A stretch of 64,000 nt of DNA, taken from contig NC_065882.2 in the NCBI RefSeq assembly GCF_932274485.2, positions 37,418,593 to 37,482,592 of the forward strand, in the 5' to 3' direction. A program made the translations under genes and the position numbers. Positions 1 to 13,259 of this stretch are shown in pieces (positions within the stretch are counted from its first letter, which is position 1; each line of letters begins with the position of its first letter). This DNA is from Patella vulgata (taxonomy: Eukaryota; Mollusca; Gastropoda; Patellidae). The notes under the pieces were generated by a model. The model was not told the origin of the DNA. It ran no database searches and saw only the letters and a program-made list of their open reading frames with translations.

Positions 1-2252
1 TCGGGATAGATTTAACAAGTGGTATGGGAACTTAACTTCCTGTACCAGAAGTTTCAGGAAGATCCATTGGACAGTTTTACCTCCCTTATACCATTAGAAG
101 CAGATTTACAGATATAACGATTTTTCAACTTTTTTTTAAAGTATTGTGGCCCTTTTGGACCATTTATATTGAGGCTTTTAAATATGGATTCACACCCCAG
201 ACCAGCGTTAGGACTCTAAGTAACAGAAGTTTAAGAAAGGAAATAAGATTAATTTTCGAGATAAAAGCGTCTGAATAGGCTCCAAAAAGGAAAATACTAG
301 ATTTTCAGCTTCTCATAATATATTACGTAACCAGCGATTTTTTACCATTGAGATGTCATAAGATCGCCCATTGTTCGGGCTATCCAATGACACTTTAGTT
401 GTTTTGATTCGTTGAAATATGGCGTTGTAATCACTTTTTTCGCAAGATCACCATTTTTTACTTTTTAAGTTGTTTTTTTTCAAAATATCGTATATTTTTT
501 TGACTACTTCCGGTTTTTGGATCATTGTCGGGATAGTTTTAACATGTTGTTTGGATAGTTAACTTTCTGTACCAGAAGTATCAGAAACACCCATTGAGCT
601 GTTTTCAAAACAAAGAAAAATAGAAGAGCATTTTCAGTAATTTGAGGATTTTTCAACTTTTTTCCAAGATTGAAGCTCTTTTTGGACAACTTATGTTATT
701 TCAATGCTTTAAGAAAAAAACGTAGTTGTGTTTGAGGAAAGGGCTCTCAAAATGCTCCAAAACGGAAAATACTAGATTTTCGGCGTAACATAATTTATTT
801 TCTAGCCATCTAAATCGTATCATTCAGATGTCATATGATAGTCCATTAATGGGGCTATCCAGCGACACTTTAGTTCTTTTGGTCCGCTAAGATCTGGTGG
901 AGAAATCAAGTTTTTTGCACGAGCTCTAATTTTTTTTTTAACCTTTTTCTTCATTTTTTGAATACGTCCGGTATGGAGATTATTGTCGGGATAGTTTTAA
1001 TAACCAATTTGGGCAATTAGATAGCCACGGAGAAATCGAGTTTTTCCCCAAAACACCCATTTTTTGCTTTTTTTTCGAAATATCCCTGAGAAATCCTATG
1101 TTCAAAGGTGCCAAAAATGCAAAAATGTCAAAATATCGAAAATTATATTTCAATAACTCAATACATATTATACATCGTTAGAATCGTAATTAGATCAGCT
1201 ATCCGAATCTGTAATCTTTTTGTAAAAATTTGTTTAAATAATAAAGTAATAGAGCATTTTGCAAAATTTCACGATTTTTCGACTTTTTTCGATTTTCAGT
1301 CCCTTTTTTTATCATATTCCAGACATTTCAAAGTCTTATTGGATGGCATAATTAACAAGACTATGGAATGGACTCTCGATAGAGAAAGTTAAAAAAAAAT
1401 TTGCGGTTAAGATTTCGAGATACAGGCGTCCAAAAACGCCCCAAATCAGAAAATATTTGATTTTCAGCTTGTCATATTTTGCTGCTTGGTCATAATATCC
1501 GTATAAATTGGGCATCATACGACAGTCCATTCCTCGGTCCACTGAACGAAAGCTTAATTCGTTTAATCCATTGATATTGGGCAGAGAAATCGAGTTTTTC
1601 CCCCAAACACCCATTGTTTGCGTTTTTCTCGAAATATCTTTCATTATTTCGACTATTTCCGGTTTCCGGATCGTTTTTGAAATTGCTTTATGCAGCGGTC
1701 TGACTATATAGCTTTATGTTCCAGGACTTTCAGAACTATCGATTTATCCTTTCCCAAAAATATAAGGGTTGGGAAATGGGCAGAAAATTCGAAAAAAATC
1801 GAAAAAAAAGTGTGATAAATCGGAATGAAACTTATATTTCTGGAATCGGATGGTCTTCAGGTATCCAAAAATGTAGGTCAAATTTGAAAATTTTGAAAAA
1901 TAACAAAAATTGTCTCTTAAACAAAATTTTTCATTATCGGAACGCTAGAAGTGAGCGACGAAGTTTCGAAATTTCGAAATTTTCAACAGCTATCGTCCTA
2001 GAAAAGACTCGGGATTTCTGAAAATGTCATTTGTATGACAATTGGTACAGAATTGACAAAGCTACGGCCGTTTTTTAATTTCTATGCACCGCACGAAATT
2101 CGGCCACTTCCGGTCTGCGCAGAAGTTTCAAAAATAGTTTATCAATTAGCCACCGCATGGTTTCCGGATAGAAAATTATGTCCCATATCGGTATCTGTTA
2201 CAGGTACTGAGAAATAGGCTCCCGCGAAAAAAAAAATAATAATAAATAATAA
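1..2252 (+). repeat. Class A repeat module, 3' part (cut by window start)
   Basis: Non-coding repeat matching the 3' three quarters of the complete class A modules further on. It holds three diverged internal units, each with a block like ATGTCATAxGATxGTCCAT, a GGCTATCCAxCGACACTTTAG block, a T-rich stretch, a (partly decayed) TACTTCCGGT and then AGAAGTxTCAGAAA. The 3' part has CACTTCCGGTCTGCGCAG near 2105, then GCCACCGCATGG and GAGAAATAGGCTCCCGCG. It ends in A-rich (AAT)n at about 2230-2250. Short ORFs inside are not conserved between copies and I do not call them genes. Confidence 0.75.
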
Positions 2253-4775
2253 CTAGACCTGCAAGCAGCACTGAACCGGCTTTCAGGAATCAGACAGGAA
2301 GTGTGTCATACAATAGCCCATTTATCGAGCTACCAAACGATACTTTAGATGTTCTGATCCGATCACACTCGACGGTGAAATCCCGATTGTTGCAAGAGCA
2401 CCGATTTTTTTACTGTCTTTTTTTTTTAAATATCGAATAATTTTTTGACTACTTCCTGTTTACGGATCATTATCGGGATAGATTTAACAAGTGGTATGGG
2501 AATTTAACTTCCTGTACCAGAAGTTTCAGAAAGATCCATTGGACATTATACCATTAGAAGCAGATTTACAGATATAACGATTTTTCGACATTTTTTCAAA
2601 GATTGTGGCCCTTTTGGACCATTTATACTATATTGAGGCTTTTAAATTTAGATTCACGCCATAGACCATAGGTTTAAGAAAGGAGAGAGAGACGTTTTCG
2701 AAATAAAAGCGTCTGAATAGACTTAAAAAAAGAAAATAATAGATTTTCAGCGTTCCATTATATATTGCCTAACCCGCGAATTTTTACCATTGAGATGTCA
2801 TAAGATCGTCCATTGTTTGAACTATTCAATGACACTTTAGTGGTTTTGATTCAGTGGAATCTGGCGTAGTAATCACTTTTTTCGCAAGATAGCAATTTTT
2901 TTTAATTTTTACGGTTTTTTTTCTCAAAATATCGGAAATTTTTTGACTACTTCCGGTTTTTGGATTATTGTCGGGATAGCTTTAACAAGTTGTTTGGTTA
3001 CCTTACCTTCTGTACAAGAAGTTTCAGAATAATCCATTCAGCTGTTTTCCAAAGAAAGAAAATTAGAAGATCATTTTCAGTAATTTAAGGATTTTTAAAC
3101 TTTTTTCAAAGATTGAGGTTCTTTTTGGACCACTTATATTATTTCAATGCTTTTATTTTTGGACTCACGCCATAGTCCACCGATAGGACTCTGAGTAAAA
3201 ATAGTTTAAGAAAAATCATAGTTTTCGTTTTCGAGAAAATGGCGTCTCAAAATGCTCCAAAACGGAAAATACTAGATTTTCGATGTACCATAATTTATTT
3301 TCTAGCCATCTAAATCGTATCATTCAGATGTCATATGATAATCCATTAATGGGGCTATCCAGCGACACTTTAGTTCTTTTGGTCCGCTAAGATCTGATGG
3401 AGAAATCAAGTTTTTCGCACGAGCGCTAATTTTTTAAAACCCTTTTCTTCATTATTTGAATACGTCAGGTATGGAGATTATTGTCGGGATAGTTTTAATA
3501 ACCAATTTGGGCAATTAAATAGCCACAGGGCTCTGTAATGATATATTACATTATCTGATCAGATAAAATGGCCCTGAGAAATCCTATTTTCAAAAGTGCC
3601 AAAAATTCAAAAATGTCAAAATATCGAAAATTAAATTTCAATAACTCAATACATATTATACATCGTTAGAATCGTAATTAGGTCCGCTATTTGAATGTGT
3701 AACCTTTTCGTAAAAATCTGATTAAATAATAAAATAATATAGCATTTTCCAAAATTTCACGATTTTTCAACTTTTTTCGATTTTCAGTACGTTACCTATT
3801 CCAGACATTTCAATGTCTTATTGGATGGATTCATGCACAAGACTACCGGAGGGACTCTCGATAGGTAAAGTTTGAAAACAATCCTTGGAGCAGTTTTCGA
3901 GATACAGGCGTCCAAAAACGGTCCAAATCAGAAAATACTTGATTTCCAGCATGTCATATTTTACTGCTTGGTCATACTATTTGTATAAATTGGGCATCAT
4001 ACGACAGTCCATTCCTCTGATAGGATTCGTGTGGAATTGGTATCATATGATAGTCAAATCCCCGGGCTACCCACCGATACCTTAATTTCTTTAATCCGTT
4101 GATATCGGGTGGAGAAATCACGTTTTTCCCAAAAGCACCCATTTTTTGCGTTTTCTTCAAAATATCGGACAATTTTTCGACCACTTTCGGTTTAAGGATC
4201 CTTGTCGAAATAGCTTTATCAGTTGGATTTGGACAATAACTTCATGTTCGAGAAGTTTCAGAATCGTCGATTCGGCCGTAAAACGAAACTCGGGCTCACA
4301 AAATGGGCAGAAAATTCGAAAAAAATCGAAAAATAAAGGGTGATAACTCTGAATAAAAGTTATATTACTGGAATCGGATTGCCTTCAAGTAACAAAAAAT
4401 GTAGGTCAAATTTGAAAATTATGAAAAATAACAAAAAGTGTCTCTTAAACAACATTTTTCATTTTTCGAACGGTAGAAGTCAGCGACGAATTTTCGAAAT
4501 TTCGAAATTTTCAACTGCTATCATCCGAGAAAAGACTCAGGGTTTCTGAAAATGTCATTTGTATGAAAATAGGTACAGAATTGACGAAGTTACGGCCGTT
4601 TTTTAATTTTTGTGCACCGCACGAAATTCGGCCACTTCCGGTCTGCGCAGAAGTTTCGAAAATACTTTATCAAGTAGCCACCACCCAGTTTCCCGAGAGA
4701 AAATTGAACCCCAGATCGATATCTGTTTTCGATCATGGAGAAATAGGATCCCGCGGTAAATAATAATAATAATAA
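2253..4775 (+). repeat. Class A repeat module, complete
   Basis: The head is CTAGA followed by CCTGC-AA-GCAG, then CCGGCTTTCAGG. Internal diverged units begin near 2305, 2797, 3330 and 4041 (spacings about 490, 530 and 710). Each carries the common order of blocks: phase block, CACTTTAG, T-rich tract, ACTTCCGGT, AAGTTTCAGAA. The 3' end shows CACTTCCGGTCTGCGCAG, CCACCACCC, GATCGATATCTG, GAGAAATAGG and CCGCGG, then (TAA)n. The next module starts immediately after. No coding potential is supported. Confidence 0.8.
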
Positions 4776-6542
4776 CTAGAACTGCGAAGCAGTAATGACG
4801 GGTTTCACCGGTGCCACGTTACCCTTGAACTTATGTCATTTCCGGTACCAATGAAACCGTTAAACAGGTTTCCACATAAGCATTGCACACATGAAATAAA
4901 ATGGACGCAGAAACAACCAAATCCAGCAATCAATTCATTTGCTACATGTCAGTGATCCTGTCAAAATTACATTACTTCCGGTGATAATGAAAATGTTAAA
5001 TTGGTTTATGAAATCAGAAATAGCATCATCACATGGTGAAAATTTTATGTAAATCCTATAATAATTGCCACCTTTATAGACCAAAAACCTTGAAAAATGA
5101 CTTGTAGAAAATCGCCTATTTCTCTGCAACCGTACAAGTTAGAAACCATTTTGAGGTATCTGTATGATCGAATGAGTTCATTCTATTTGTTGATTGGAAT
5201 CAAATATCATAATTTGAAAAACATTACAAATCTGATTCATTTGAATAAAATATCTGTTTTGAAGGCTAAAAATACAGTTTTTGCCAAAATGACGTTACTT
5301 CCGGTGATAATGAAAATCTTAAATTACTTGTATGAAATCGTAAATGGCATTATGTATCACACAGTGAAAATTTCATGAAAATCGAATAATAATTGACACT
5401 TTTATTGACAAAAAACCTTAAAAAGTGACCTGTTGAAAATTGCCTATTTCTCCGCAACTGAACAAGTTAGAAACCATTTTGTGATATCTATATGAGCGTA
5501 AGGGTTCATTGTATTAGTTCATTTGAATCAAATATCAAAATTTTAAACAGATAACAAATATGACTCATTTGAATAAATTACTGGTTTCGAAGGCTATAAA
5601 TACAATTTTTGCCCAAATTACGTCATTTCCGGTGATATTGAAAATGTTAAATTGGTTTGACCTAGTTAAAATTGACATTACACATCAAATGGTGTCACTT
5701 TTATGAAAATCGAATAATAATTGACTCTTTTACAGGCAAACTAGCGTAAAAAGTGACTCATGCAAAATTGCACATTTCTCGGCAACTGCGCATATTACAA
5801 ATTAATTTTCACATACATTCTCTCCGTATAGATTATTGCTACGAGTTTATGAAAGTTACGAAGTAATATTTTAAAATATGAAAACGCTGGATGGGTTGTA
5901 AATAGCTTAATTTTACACCTTTTTTCACCTTTTAATCGAAATAGCCCGAAAACGGAATCGAAATTAAAAAAAATGGTCCCAACATTTTGTGCGCCTTTAA
6001 AGGGCGCACAATTTTAGTTATACCAGATTTGAAAAAAATAATATTTGCTTTCGAAAAATGGTACCTAACTGTCAAAACTGAATTAGCCAAGGGCGGCCAA
6101 GCAAAATTACTGAGACAAAAAAAAAATCAGATTTTTGCCCAAGTCAGATGACTCGTCAATTTTGTGTAAAACACAACTAAAAAATATTCATAAATAAAAA
6201 AGTTTTTTGTAAAAATTTAAATTTTCTAAATTTGGCGCCTGATATCTGCAAAGATTTGCCGAAAATAAAAAATCAAAAGTAGCGTAGCTATGTGCCCTGT
6301 CTCCGGCTATGCCAAAATGTATCGAAAGTTAAAATCCAATGATTATTGTTAAAAGTACTGCAATATTTCTAAAAACGATAGCTTCGGTGATTTCGGACAT
6401 TTCGCATTGTCGCAGAACGTTCAAAATAGCTTTATCCTCTAAGTCACACCCACTTTTTCAGTAAAACCGAAGAAATCGTAACGATCCGACAATCAGTTGC
6501 TGAGATCTACTCAAAACAAAAAAATAATAATAATAATAAGAA
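4776..6542 (+). repeat. Class B repeat module, complete
   Basis: The head is CTAGA with hairpin ACTGC-GAA-GCAGT, then GACGGGTTTCACCGG and a first ACTTCCGGTACCAATG-like block. The body has three diverged units of about 320 bp, each with TTACTTCCGGTGAT, GGTGAAAATTTTATG and ACCTTGAAAAxTGAC, CGCCTATTTCTC. Further on is a GC-rich hairpin (5989-6009). The tail has CAATCAGTTGCTGAGATC then A-rich (TAA)n. This copy is close to the module at 8451: the offset is a constant 3675 bp over at least 4935-5378. Two short ORFs (4935-5129 minus, 5097-5378 plus) recur in the sister copy only because the DNA is nearly identical. Confidence 0.78.
5989..6009. repeat. GC-rich hairpin in class B module
   Basis: GTGCGCC and GGCGCAC are separated by TTTAAAG, giving a 7-bp GC-rich stem in very AT-rich surroundings. 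The same hairpin occurs in the other class B bodies, near 7739-7759 (one arm altered) and 9848-9868. It could be a structure element or a weak terminator-like fold; its function is unknown. Confidence 0.6.
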
Positions 6543-8418
6543 CTAGAACTGCGATGCAGTAATGACGGGTTTCACCGGTACCACTTTACCCTAAACATGT
6601 TACTTCCGGTACCAATGAAACCATTAAACAGGTTTCCACATAAGCATTGCACAAATCAAATAAAATGGACGCCGAATCAACAAAATCCAGCAATATCAAT
6701 TCATTTTATACATTTGTTACATGTAAGTGTACTGTACTTCCGGTGATAATGAAAATGTTCAATTAGTTTTATGAACTCAGAAATGACATAAGGCATCACA
6801 TGGTGAAAATTTTATGTAAATCGAATAACAATTGCCACTTTTATAGACCAAAACCCTTGAAAAGTGACTTGTAGAAAATCGCCTATTTCTCTGCAACCGT
6901 ACAAGTTAGAAACCATTTTCTGGTATCTGTATGATCGTATGGGTTTAATCTATTTGTTGATTGGAATCAAATATCATAATTTTAAAAACATTACAAATTA
7001 GACTCATTTGAATAAAATATCTGTTTTGAAGGCTAAAAATACAGTTTTTTCCGGTGATAATGAAAATCTTAAATTACTTGTATGACATTGTAAATGGCAT
7101 TAGGTATCACACAGTGAAAATTTTATGAAAATCGAATAATAATTGACACTTTTATGGACCAAAAACCTTGAAAAGTGACCTGTTGAAAATCGCCTATTTC
7201 TCCGCAACTGAACAAGTTAGAAACAATTTTGTGAAATCTATATGACCTTATGGATTATATTAATATGTGAATGTAAACAAAAGATTAAAATTATTAATAC
7301 ATATTAAATAATTCTTGTTTGAAAAAAATATTGATTTTAAAAGTTAAAAATGCACTTTTTGACAAAATGTCGTCACTGCCGGTGTCAATTTTAAATTGTA
7401 ATCAATTTGATACGACGCATACTTGCTTTTTGAATCAAATGGTGTCACTTTTGTGAAAATCCAATAATAATTGACTATTTTACAGGCAAAATAACGAAAA
7501 TAGTGACTTATGCAAAATTGCCCATTTCTAGGTAACTGCTTATATTACAAACTAATTTTAACATACATTTTCTTCGTATAGATTATAGCTACAAGTTTAT
7601 AAAAGTTACGTAGAAATATCTGAAAATCTGAAAAGCCTGAATGGGTTGTAAATAGGTCAATTTTACACCTTTTTTCACCTCTTAATCGAATTTGCTCGAA
7701 AATGAAATCGAAATTAAAAAAAATGTTCCCAACATTTTGTGCGCCTTTAAAGGGCACACTCTTTTAGTTATATCAGTTTTTTTAAAAAATAATATTTGCT
7801 TTCGAAAAATGGTACCTAACTGTCAAAATTGTAGTTTTTGGTAAAATTAAGCCTCTTCCGGTGCGGACAGATAACTCTATTGGTAACAAAAAAAAATGAC
7901 AATTGAGACAATGGAGTATGTGAACTTTGTTTTATACAAATCGAGCAATAAATAATTAATCTAGGACTGAAAAACTGAATTAGCCAATGGCGGCCAAGGA
8001 AAATTACTGAGACAAAAAAAATCACATTTTTGCCCAAGTCAGATGACTCGTTAATTTTCTGTAAAACACGACTAAAAATATTCATTAATAAAAAAGTTTT
8101 TTGTAAAAATTTAAATTTTCAAATTTCGAACGACAAAAGCCATAGATGAATGTTAGAAATTGAAAAATACGAGATAGCCATTGTCTCGGAAAAGATTCAG
8201 GGATTCCAAAAATGTGAATTGTTTTAAAGTAGGTAAAGAATTTGCGAAACCACGGCCGATTTTTTATTTATTGCTACCGTTCAAAATTCGGTCACTTCCG
8301 GTCTGCGCAGAAGTTTCAAAAGTACTTTATCGAGTAACCACCACATGGTTTCCAGAGAGAAAATTGAACCCTAGATCGATATCTGTTTTCGATCATGGAG
8401 AAATAGGCTCCCGCGGTA

Positions 8419-8450
<32 letters not shown>
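6543..8450 (+). repeat. Class B module with class A tail (chimera)
   Basis: The head and body are class B (CTAGA, ACTGCGATGCAGT, three TTCCGGTGAT units, hairpin near 7739). From about 8100 the sequence switches to the class A 3' end: CACTTCCGGTCTGCGCAG, GATCGATATCTG, GAGAAATAGGCTCCCGCGG, then a long (TAA)n. The B body is more diverged from 4776 and 8451 than those two are from each other. ORFs at 7545-7757, 7816-8085 and 8181-8423 are readings of repeat sequence. Confidence 0.7.
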
Positions 8451-8451
<1 letters not shown>

Positions 8452-10548
8452 TAGAACTGCGAAGCAGTAATGACGGGATTCACCGGTGCCACGTTACCCT
8501 TGAACTTATGTCACTTCCGGTACCAATGAAACCGTTAAACAGGTTTCCACATAAGCATTGCACACATGAAATAAAATGGACGCAGAAACAACCAAATCCA
8601 GCAATCAATTCATTTGCTACATGTCAGTGATCCTGTCAAAATTACATTACTTCCGGTGATAATGAAAATGTTAAATTGGTTTATGAAATCAGAAATAGCA
8701 TCATCACATGGTGAAAATTTTATGTAAATCCTATAATAATTGCCACCTTTATAGACCAAAAACCTTGAAAAATGACTTGTAGAAAATCGCCTATTTCTCT
8801 GCAACCGTACAAGTTAGAAACCATTTTGAGGTATCTGTATGATCGAATGAGTTCATTCTATTTGTTGATTGGAATTAAATATCATAATTTTAAAAACATT
8901 ACAAATCTGATTCATTTGAATAAAATATCTGTTTTGAAGGCTAAAAATACAGTTTTTGCCAAAATGACGTTACTTCCGGTGATAATAAAAATCTTAAATT
9001 ACTTGTATGAAATCGTAAATGGCATTAGGTATCACACAGTGAAAATTTCATGAAAATCGAATAATAATTGACACTTTTATTGACAAAAAACCTTAAAAAG
9101 TGACCTGTTGAAAATTGCCTATTTCTCCGCAACTGAACAAGTTAGAAACCATTTTGTGATACCTATAAGATCGTAAGGGTTCATTGTATTAGTTGATTTG
9201 AATCAAATATCAAAATTTTAAACAAATAACAAATATGACTCATTTGAATAAATTACTGGTTTCGAAGGCTATAAATACAATTTTTGCCCAAAGTACGTCA
9301 TTTCCGGTGATATTGAAAATGTTAAATTGGTTTGACCTAGTTAAAATTGACATTACACATCAAATGGTGTCACTTTTATGAAAATCGAATAATAATTGAC
9401 TCTTTTACAGGCAAACTAGCGTAAAAAGTGACTCATGCAAAATTGCCCATTTCTCGGCAACTGCGCATATTACAAATTAATTTTCACATACATTCTCTCC
9501 GTATAGATTATTACTACGAGTTTATGAAAGTTACGAAGTAATATTTGAAAATATGAAAACGCTGGATGGGTTGTAAATAATTGACTCTTTTACAGGCAAA
9601 CTAGCGTAAAAAGTGACTCATGCAAAATTGCCCATTTCTCTGCAACTGCGCATATTACAAATTAATTTTCAAATACATTCTCTCCGTATAGATTATTGCT
9701 ACGAGTTTATGAAAGTTACGAAGTAATATTTTAAAATATGAAAACGCTGGATGGGTTGTAAATAGCTTAATTTACACCTTTTTTCACCTTTTAATCAAAA
9801 TAGCCCGAAAACGGAATCGAAATTAAAAAAACTGGTCCCAACATTTTGTGCGCCTTTAAAGGGCGCACAATTTCAGTTATACCAGATTTGAAAAAAATAA
9901 TATTTGCTTTCGAAAAATGGTACCTAACTGTCAAAATTGTAGTTTTTTGTCAATTTACGCCACTTCCGGTGCCGACAGATAACACTATTGGTAACAAAAA
10001 AAATGACAATTGAGACAACGGAGCATATGAACTTTGTTTTATACAAATCGAACAATAAATAATTAATCTAGGACTGAAAAACTGAATTAGCCAATGGGGG
10101 CCAAGGAAAATTACCGGGACAAAAAATTTTCACATTTTTGCCCAAGTCAGAGGACTCGTTATATTTGTGTAAAACACGACTAAAAAATATTCATAAATAA
10201 AAAAGTTTTTTGTAAAAATTTAAATTTTCTAAATTTAGCGCCTAATATCTGCGAAGATTTGCCGATAATCAAAAATCAAAAGTAGCGTAGCTATGTGCCC
10301 GGTCTCCGGCTATGCCAAAATGCATCGAAAGTTAAAATCCAATGATTATTGTTAAAATTACTGCAATATTTCTAAAAACGATAGCTTCGGTGATTTCGGA
10401 CATTTCGCATTGTCGCAGAACGTTCAAAATAGCTTTATCCTCTAAGTCACACCCACTTTTCAGATAAAACCGAAGAAATCGTAACGATCCAACAATCAGT
10501 TGCTGAGATCTACTCAAAACAAAAGAAGAAGAATAATAATAAGAATAA
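8451..10548 (+). repeat. Class B repeat module, complete, with internal 185-bp duplication
   Basis: This is a near-identical sister of the module at 4776. It carries an extra tandem copy of about 185 bp (9394-9578 and 9579-9763) starting at AATTGACTCTTTTACAGG. The 3' part again has CAATCAGTTGCTGAGATC and ends in AAGAAGAAGAATAATAAT before the next CTAGA. Confidence 0.78.
9394..9763 (+). repeat. Tandem duplication, period about 185 bp
   Basis: The segment beginning AATTGACTCTTTTACAGG and ending near GGATGGGTTGTAAATA is present twice in direct order, differing at only a few bases by eye. The sister module at 4776 has one copy, so this is a late local duplication. Confidence 0.75.
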
Positions 10549-11085
10549 CTAGAATTGCGCGCAATGCCGAAGGCTTTCACGGTCGCGAAGGCGTCACACG
10601 ATCGCCAGATATATGACAAAAGACTATCCCCACCACTCCCCCCCCTCCCAAAAAAAAAAACAACAAATAAAACACACTCTAGAATAACTCAGATATTGAC
10701 CCCTAAACATGCCCCAACACGTAAAAATACGCTGTTTTCAATTTTCGATCTCTTTTTTCGGCTACCCATGACAATTAGAAAAATTGTACAAGGGTTTCAC
10801 ACAATACACTACCCAGTAGAATCTCGATTGAGCAAGTTTGAAAGAAATCATTGGCGGCTTTTCCGAGAAAAGTAATTATATAACTGTTAAATTAAACAAC
10901 GGATAACTCCTACCTCTTAAAATGATTTATATAATTAGTAAATAATTATTATTATCTAATGATTGTTGTTTTGTGACATATATAGTGTAACCAATATATA
11001 CATTGTACTTTTATAATCAATATGATACTGTGCATTAGTCGTGTTTCTGTTCTTATGAATTTAATTTCTTCATGCAATATTTGTA

Positions 11086-11230
11086 AATCGCCAGTAGGAA
11101 TAAATTTCTCTTATATAGATACATTATGCTGGCTGGAAATTACACGGTAGGCTAGCCTTGGGGACTGTTTGGAAATCGCCAGTAGGAATAAATGTTTCTT
11201 ATATAGATTCATTATGCTGGCTGGAATTTG
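11086..11230 (+). repeat. Short tandem duplication upstream of the SINE
   Basis: AAATCGCCAGTAGGAATAAA, TTATATAGAT and ATTATGCTGGCTGGAA followed by CACGGTAGGCTAGCCTT occur twice about 86 bp apart here. They occur once in the other class C modules (near 41930, 43610, 46230 and 49040). Confidence 0.65.
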
Positions 11231-11458
11231 CACGGTAGGCTAGCCTTTGGGACTGCGCTGTATCATACGGCCTGTCATTGAGCCAACTGGCGGGGTTTCC
11301 ATTCCCCGGTTGTACGTGTCAAGGAGTAGGGTCGCCTGTCCAACCTCGTGGTTTTTCTCCGGGTCCTCCGGCTTTCCTCCCACTGCTAATGACCCCTACG
11401 CGCAAGCGAATTATTGAAATAAAAAATAATGAACCGTATGTTAGTCCCGAAATGACCT
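11231..11458 (+). mobile_element. tRNA-derived SINE inside class C module
   Basis: The copy starts in the tRNA-like head and has a decayed B box (GGGGTTTCCATTCCCC, near 11291). Then comes the conserved core with GGTCGCCTGTCCAACCTCG, TCTCCGGGTCCTCCGG, TCCTCCCACTGC and CCCCTACGCGCAAGCG. It stops within TTAGTCCCGAAATGACCT and lacks the end seen in other copies (GTCGAGTGGACGTTAAACC). The same element lies at the matching place in the other class C modules. Confidence 0.75.
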
Positions 11459-11469
11459 CTAAACATGCT

Positions 11470-11555
11470 CGTACAGCGGCGCTAGTCTTCTTTTATATAG
11501 AATTCCTACCGCCAAGGGATCTTTTACGGCCACACCAATGTGTACACGGGACTTC
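11470..11555 (-). mobile_element. Fragment of conserved SINE core, reverse orientation
   Basis: ACAGCGGCGCTAGTC, TTATATAGAATTCC and CCAATGTGTACACGGGAC are the reverse complement, slightly diverged, of the core of the SINE copy on the + strand at 41420-41711 (AATTCGATATAAGAGTAGG, TAGTGCCGCTGTCC). Similar reversed fragments lie at about 40999-41083, 42417-42505, 46930-47030 and 50990-51085, one in each class C segment. Confidence 0.6.
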
Positions 11556-13259
11556 GGAATCGCGTTCATGTCAGCTACTCAAATATGTAACTGGTTCAAA
11601 AATTGATTGAATATTCAATGAAATATCGCCAATTTTCTGGTTTCGTGCACGTTAAAGATTTGACGTCACTAATAAAATTTTAATATTAATTACAGATAGA
11701 GTCCATGCTCAAACAGCGTCATGCCTTTTATCACAGGTACAATATTCGATACTACTGTACGATACGACTGCAACTGCTTAACAAATTGGACTTTCTTATA
11801 AACAGCGCGAGCCGTCGATTTCTATCCAGATGATTACCGGTATAAGATAATTTTGACAAAGAAGCAACAATATTAATTCAAAGACTAATTATTACACAAA
11901 GCTATAAACTATTTCTGTTACAGAGTCACTATACCCATATTTTGGATAGAAGAAAACACTCATAGTTGAAATAATTTTAGTTCAAATATCATCACTGATA
12001 AAAGCACTCTTGAATTGGCTCTATACGTTGACAAAACGTACAGATTGTATCCCCTCTTATGTTTCGCTTAACAATGAAAGGTGCCGTGTTCAATTTTCGA
12101 TCCCTTTGTTCTGCTACTCCTGAAATTTGGAACTGTTGTACAATGGTTTTATATATAACACTACTGATAGGCCTCTCTGTAGAAGAAGTTCCAAAAAAAT
12201 ATTATGTTGACTTTTCGAGTAATAGACCTCTAAAAATGCTCCAAATCGTAAAAATACGACGTTTTCGATTTTCGATCTCATTTTTCGGCTACCCCTGACA
12301 TTTCAAAAAATGATACAGTGGTTTCACACAACAGAGTACCCATTTATCTCTCGATTGAGAAAGATGCGTCTAAAGTTGCTCGAAATCGCAAAATACCTTA
12401 CTTTTCAAGGTCATATAACTGTTTTAGTTTTTGATAGAAACTTGTCGCTGAAGTACCATCTGATAGACAATTCAATTGGCTATTAAACGATATAAAACTT
12501 TAACTAAACGACAAGAACACTGTTGATACATCGCATTTTCCGCACAGACGCACATTTTTCACAATTTTGTCAAAGGTTGGATACCTTTCTTGACTACTTC
12601 CGGTGATTAGTTGATTTTTATTTATAGTTCATGGACTGGTCTGGTCATTCGACTTCATATTCCTGAAGTTTCAGAAAAATCGTTGGAGCCGTTTTAAAAA
12701 AATAAGAACTCTACGATTTGACCAAAATGCGAAAAAAAGTGAAAAATCAAAGTCAACATTTCAGAACAAAACTTATATTATTGGAATCGGATTGATGTCA
12801 GCTATCCAAAAATATAACTGAAATTTCAAAATTCCAAAAAATAAAATTTTTAGAAAATTTTGAAAATTTTCCATTTTTCACCAAAAAAATGAGAGCGACA
12901 AAGTTTCTAAATTCCACAGTTTTGAACTGCTATTTTCTCGGAAATGTCTCCCGCTATCCAAAAATGTACTTATCTCAAAAATCGAATGAGTATTAACAAA
13001 ATAATGGCCGATTTTCAATTTTCGTGCACCTTAAAGATTTGACGCATTTCCGGTATGCGCACAAATTTAGTTTTACATTTAAGCACTAGCCACCACCCAC
13101 TTTCCTAAGGGAAAATCAAACTTCAGACCTCTATCTCTTATAGTTGCTGAGAAATAGGCAAAACGGAAAAAAAAAGAACTAGATCTGCATAGCAGATATC
13201 AAAGCTTTCATATAAACTTCAAAAGGGGTTATTAGAATCTATGAATCATCAACCACTCT

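Larger units (their letters stand above)
10549..13178 (+). repeat. Class C repeat module, complete
   Basis: The head is CTAGA with ATTGC-GC-GCAAT, then GAAGGCTTTCACGGTCGC and a C-rich stretch. Next come an internal unit with CGATCTCTTTTTTCGGCTACCC and an AT-rich linker. A tRNA-derived SINE (about 11231-11458) and a reversed SINE-core fragment (about 11470-11555) follow. The 3' half has GGCTATTAAACGATA, CGCACATTTTTCACAA, TTGACTACTTCCGGTGATTAG, CTGAAGTTTCAGAAAAATCG, CCACCACCC and GTTGCTGAGAAATAGG. It ends in an A-rich tract, not a clean (TAA)n. Confidence 0.78.

Noticed and set aside
4935-9053. Class B ORF pair (64 aa minus and 93 aa plus) with matching proteins in two places
   Set aside because: The two copies are near-identical DNA at a fixed offset; the third B copy and the chimera at 36567 do not keep the frames.
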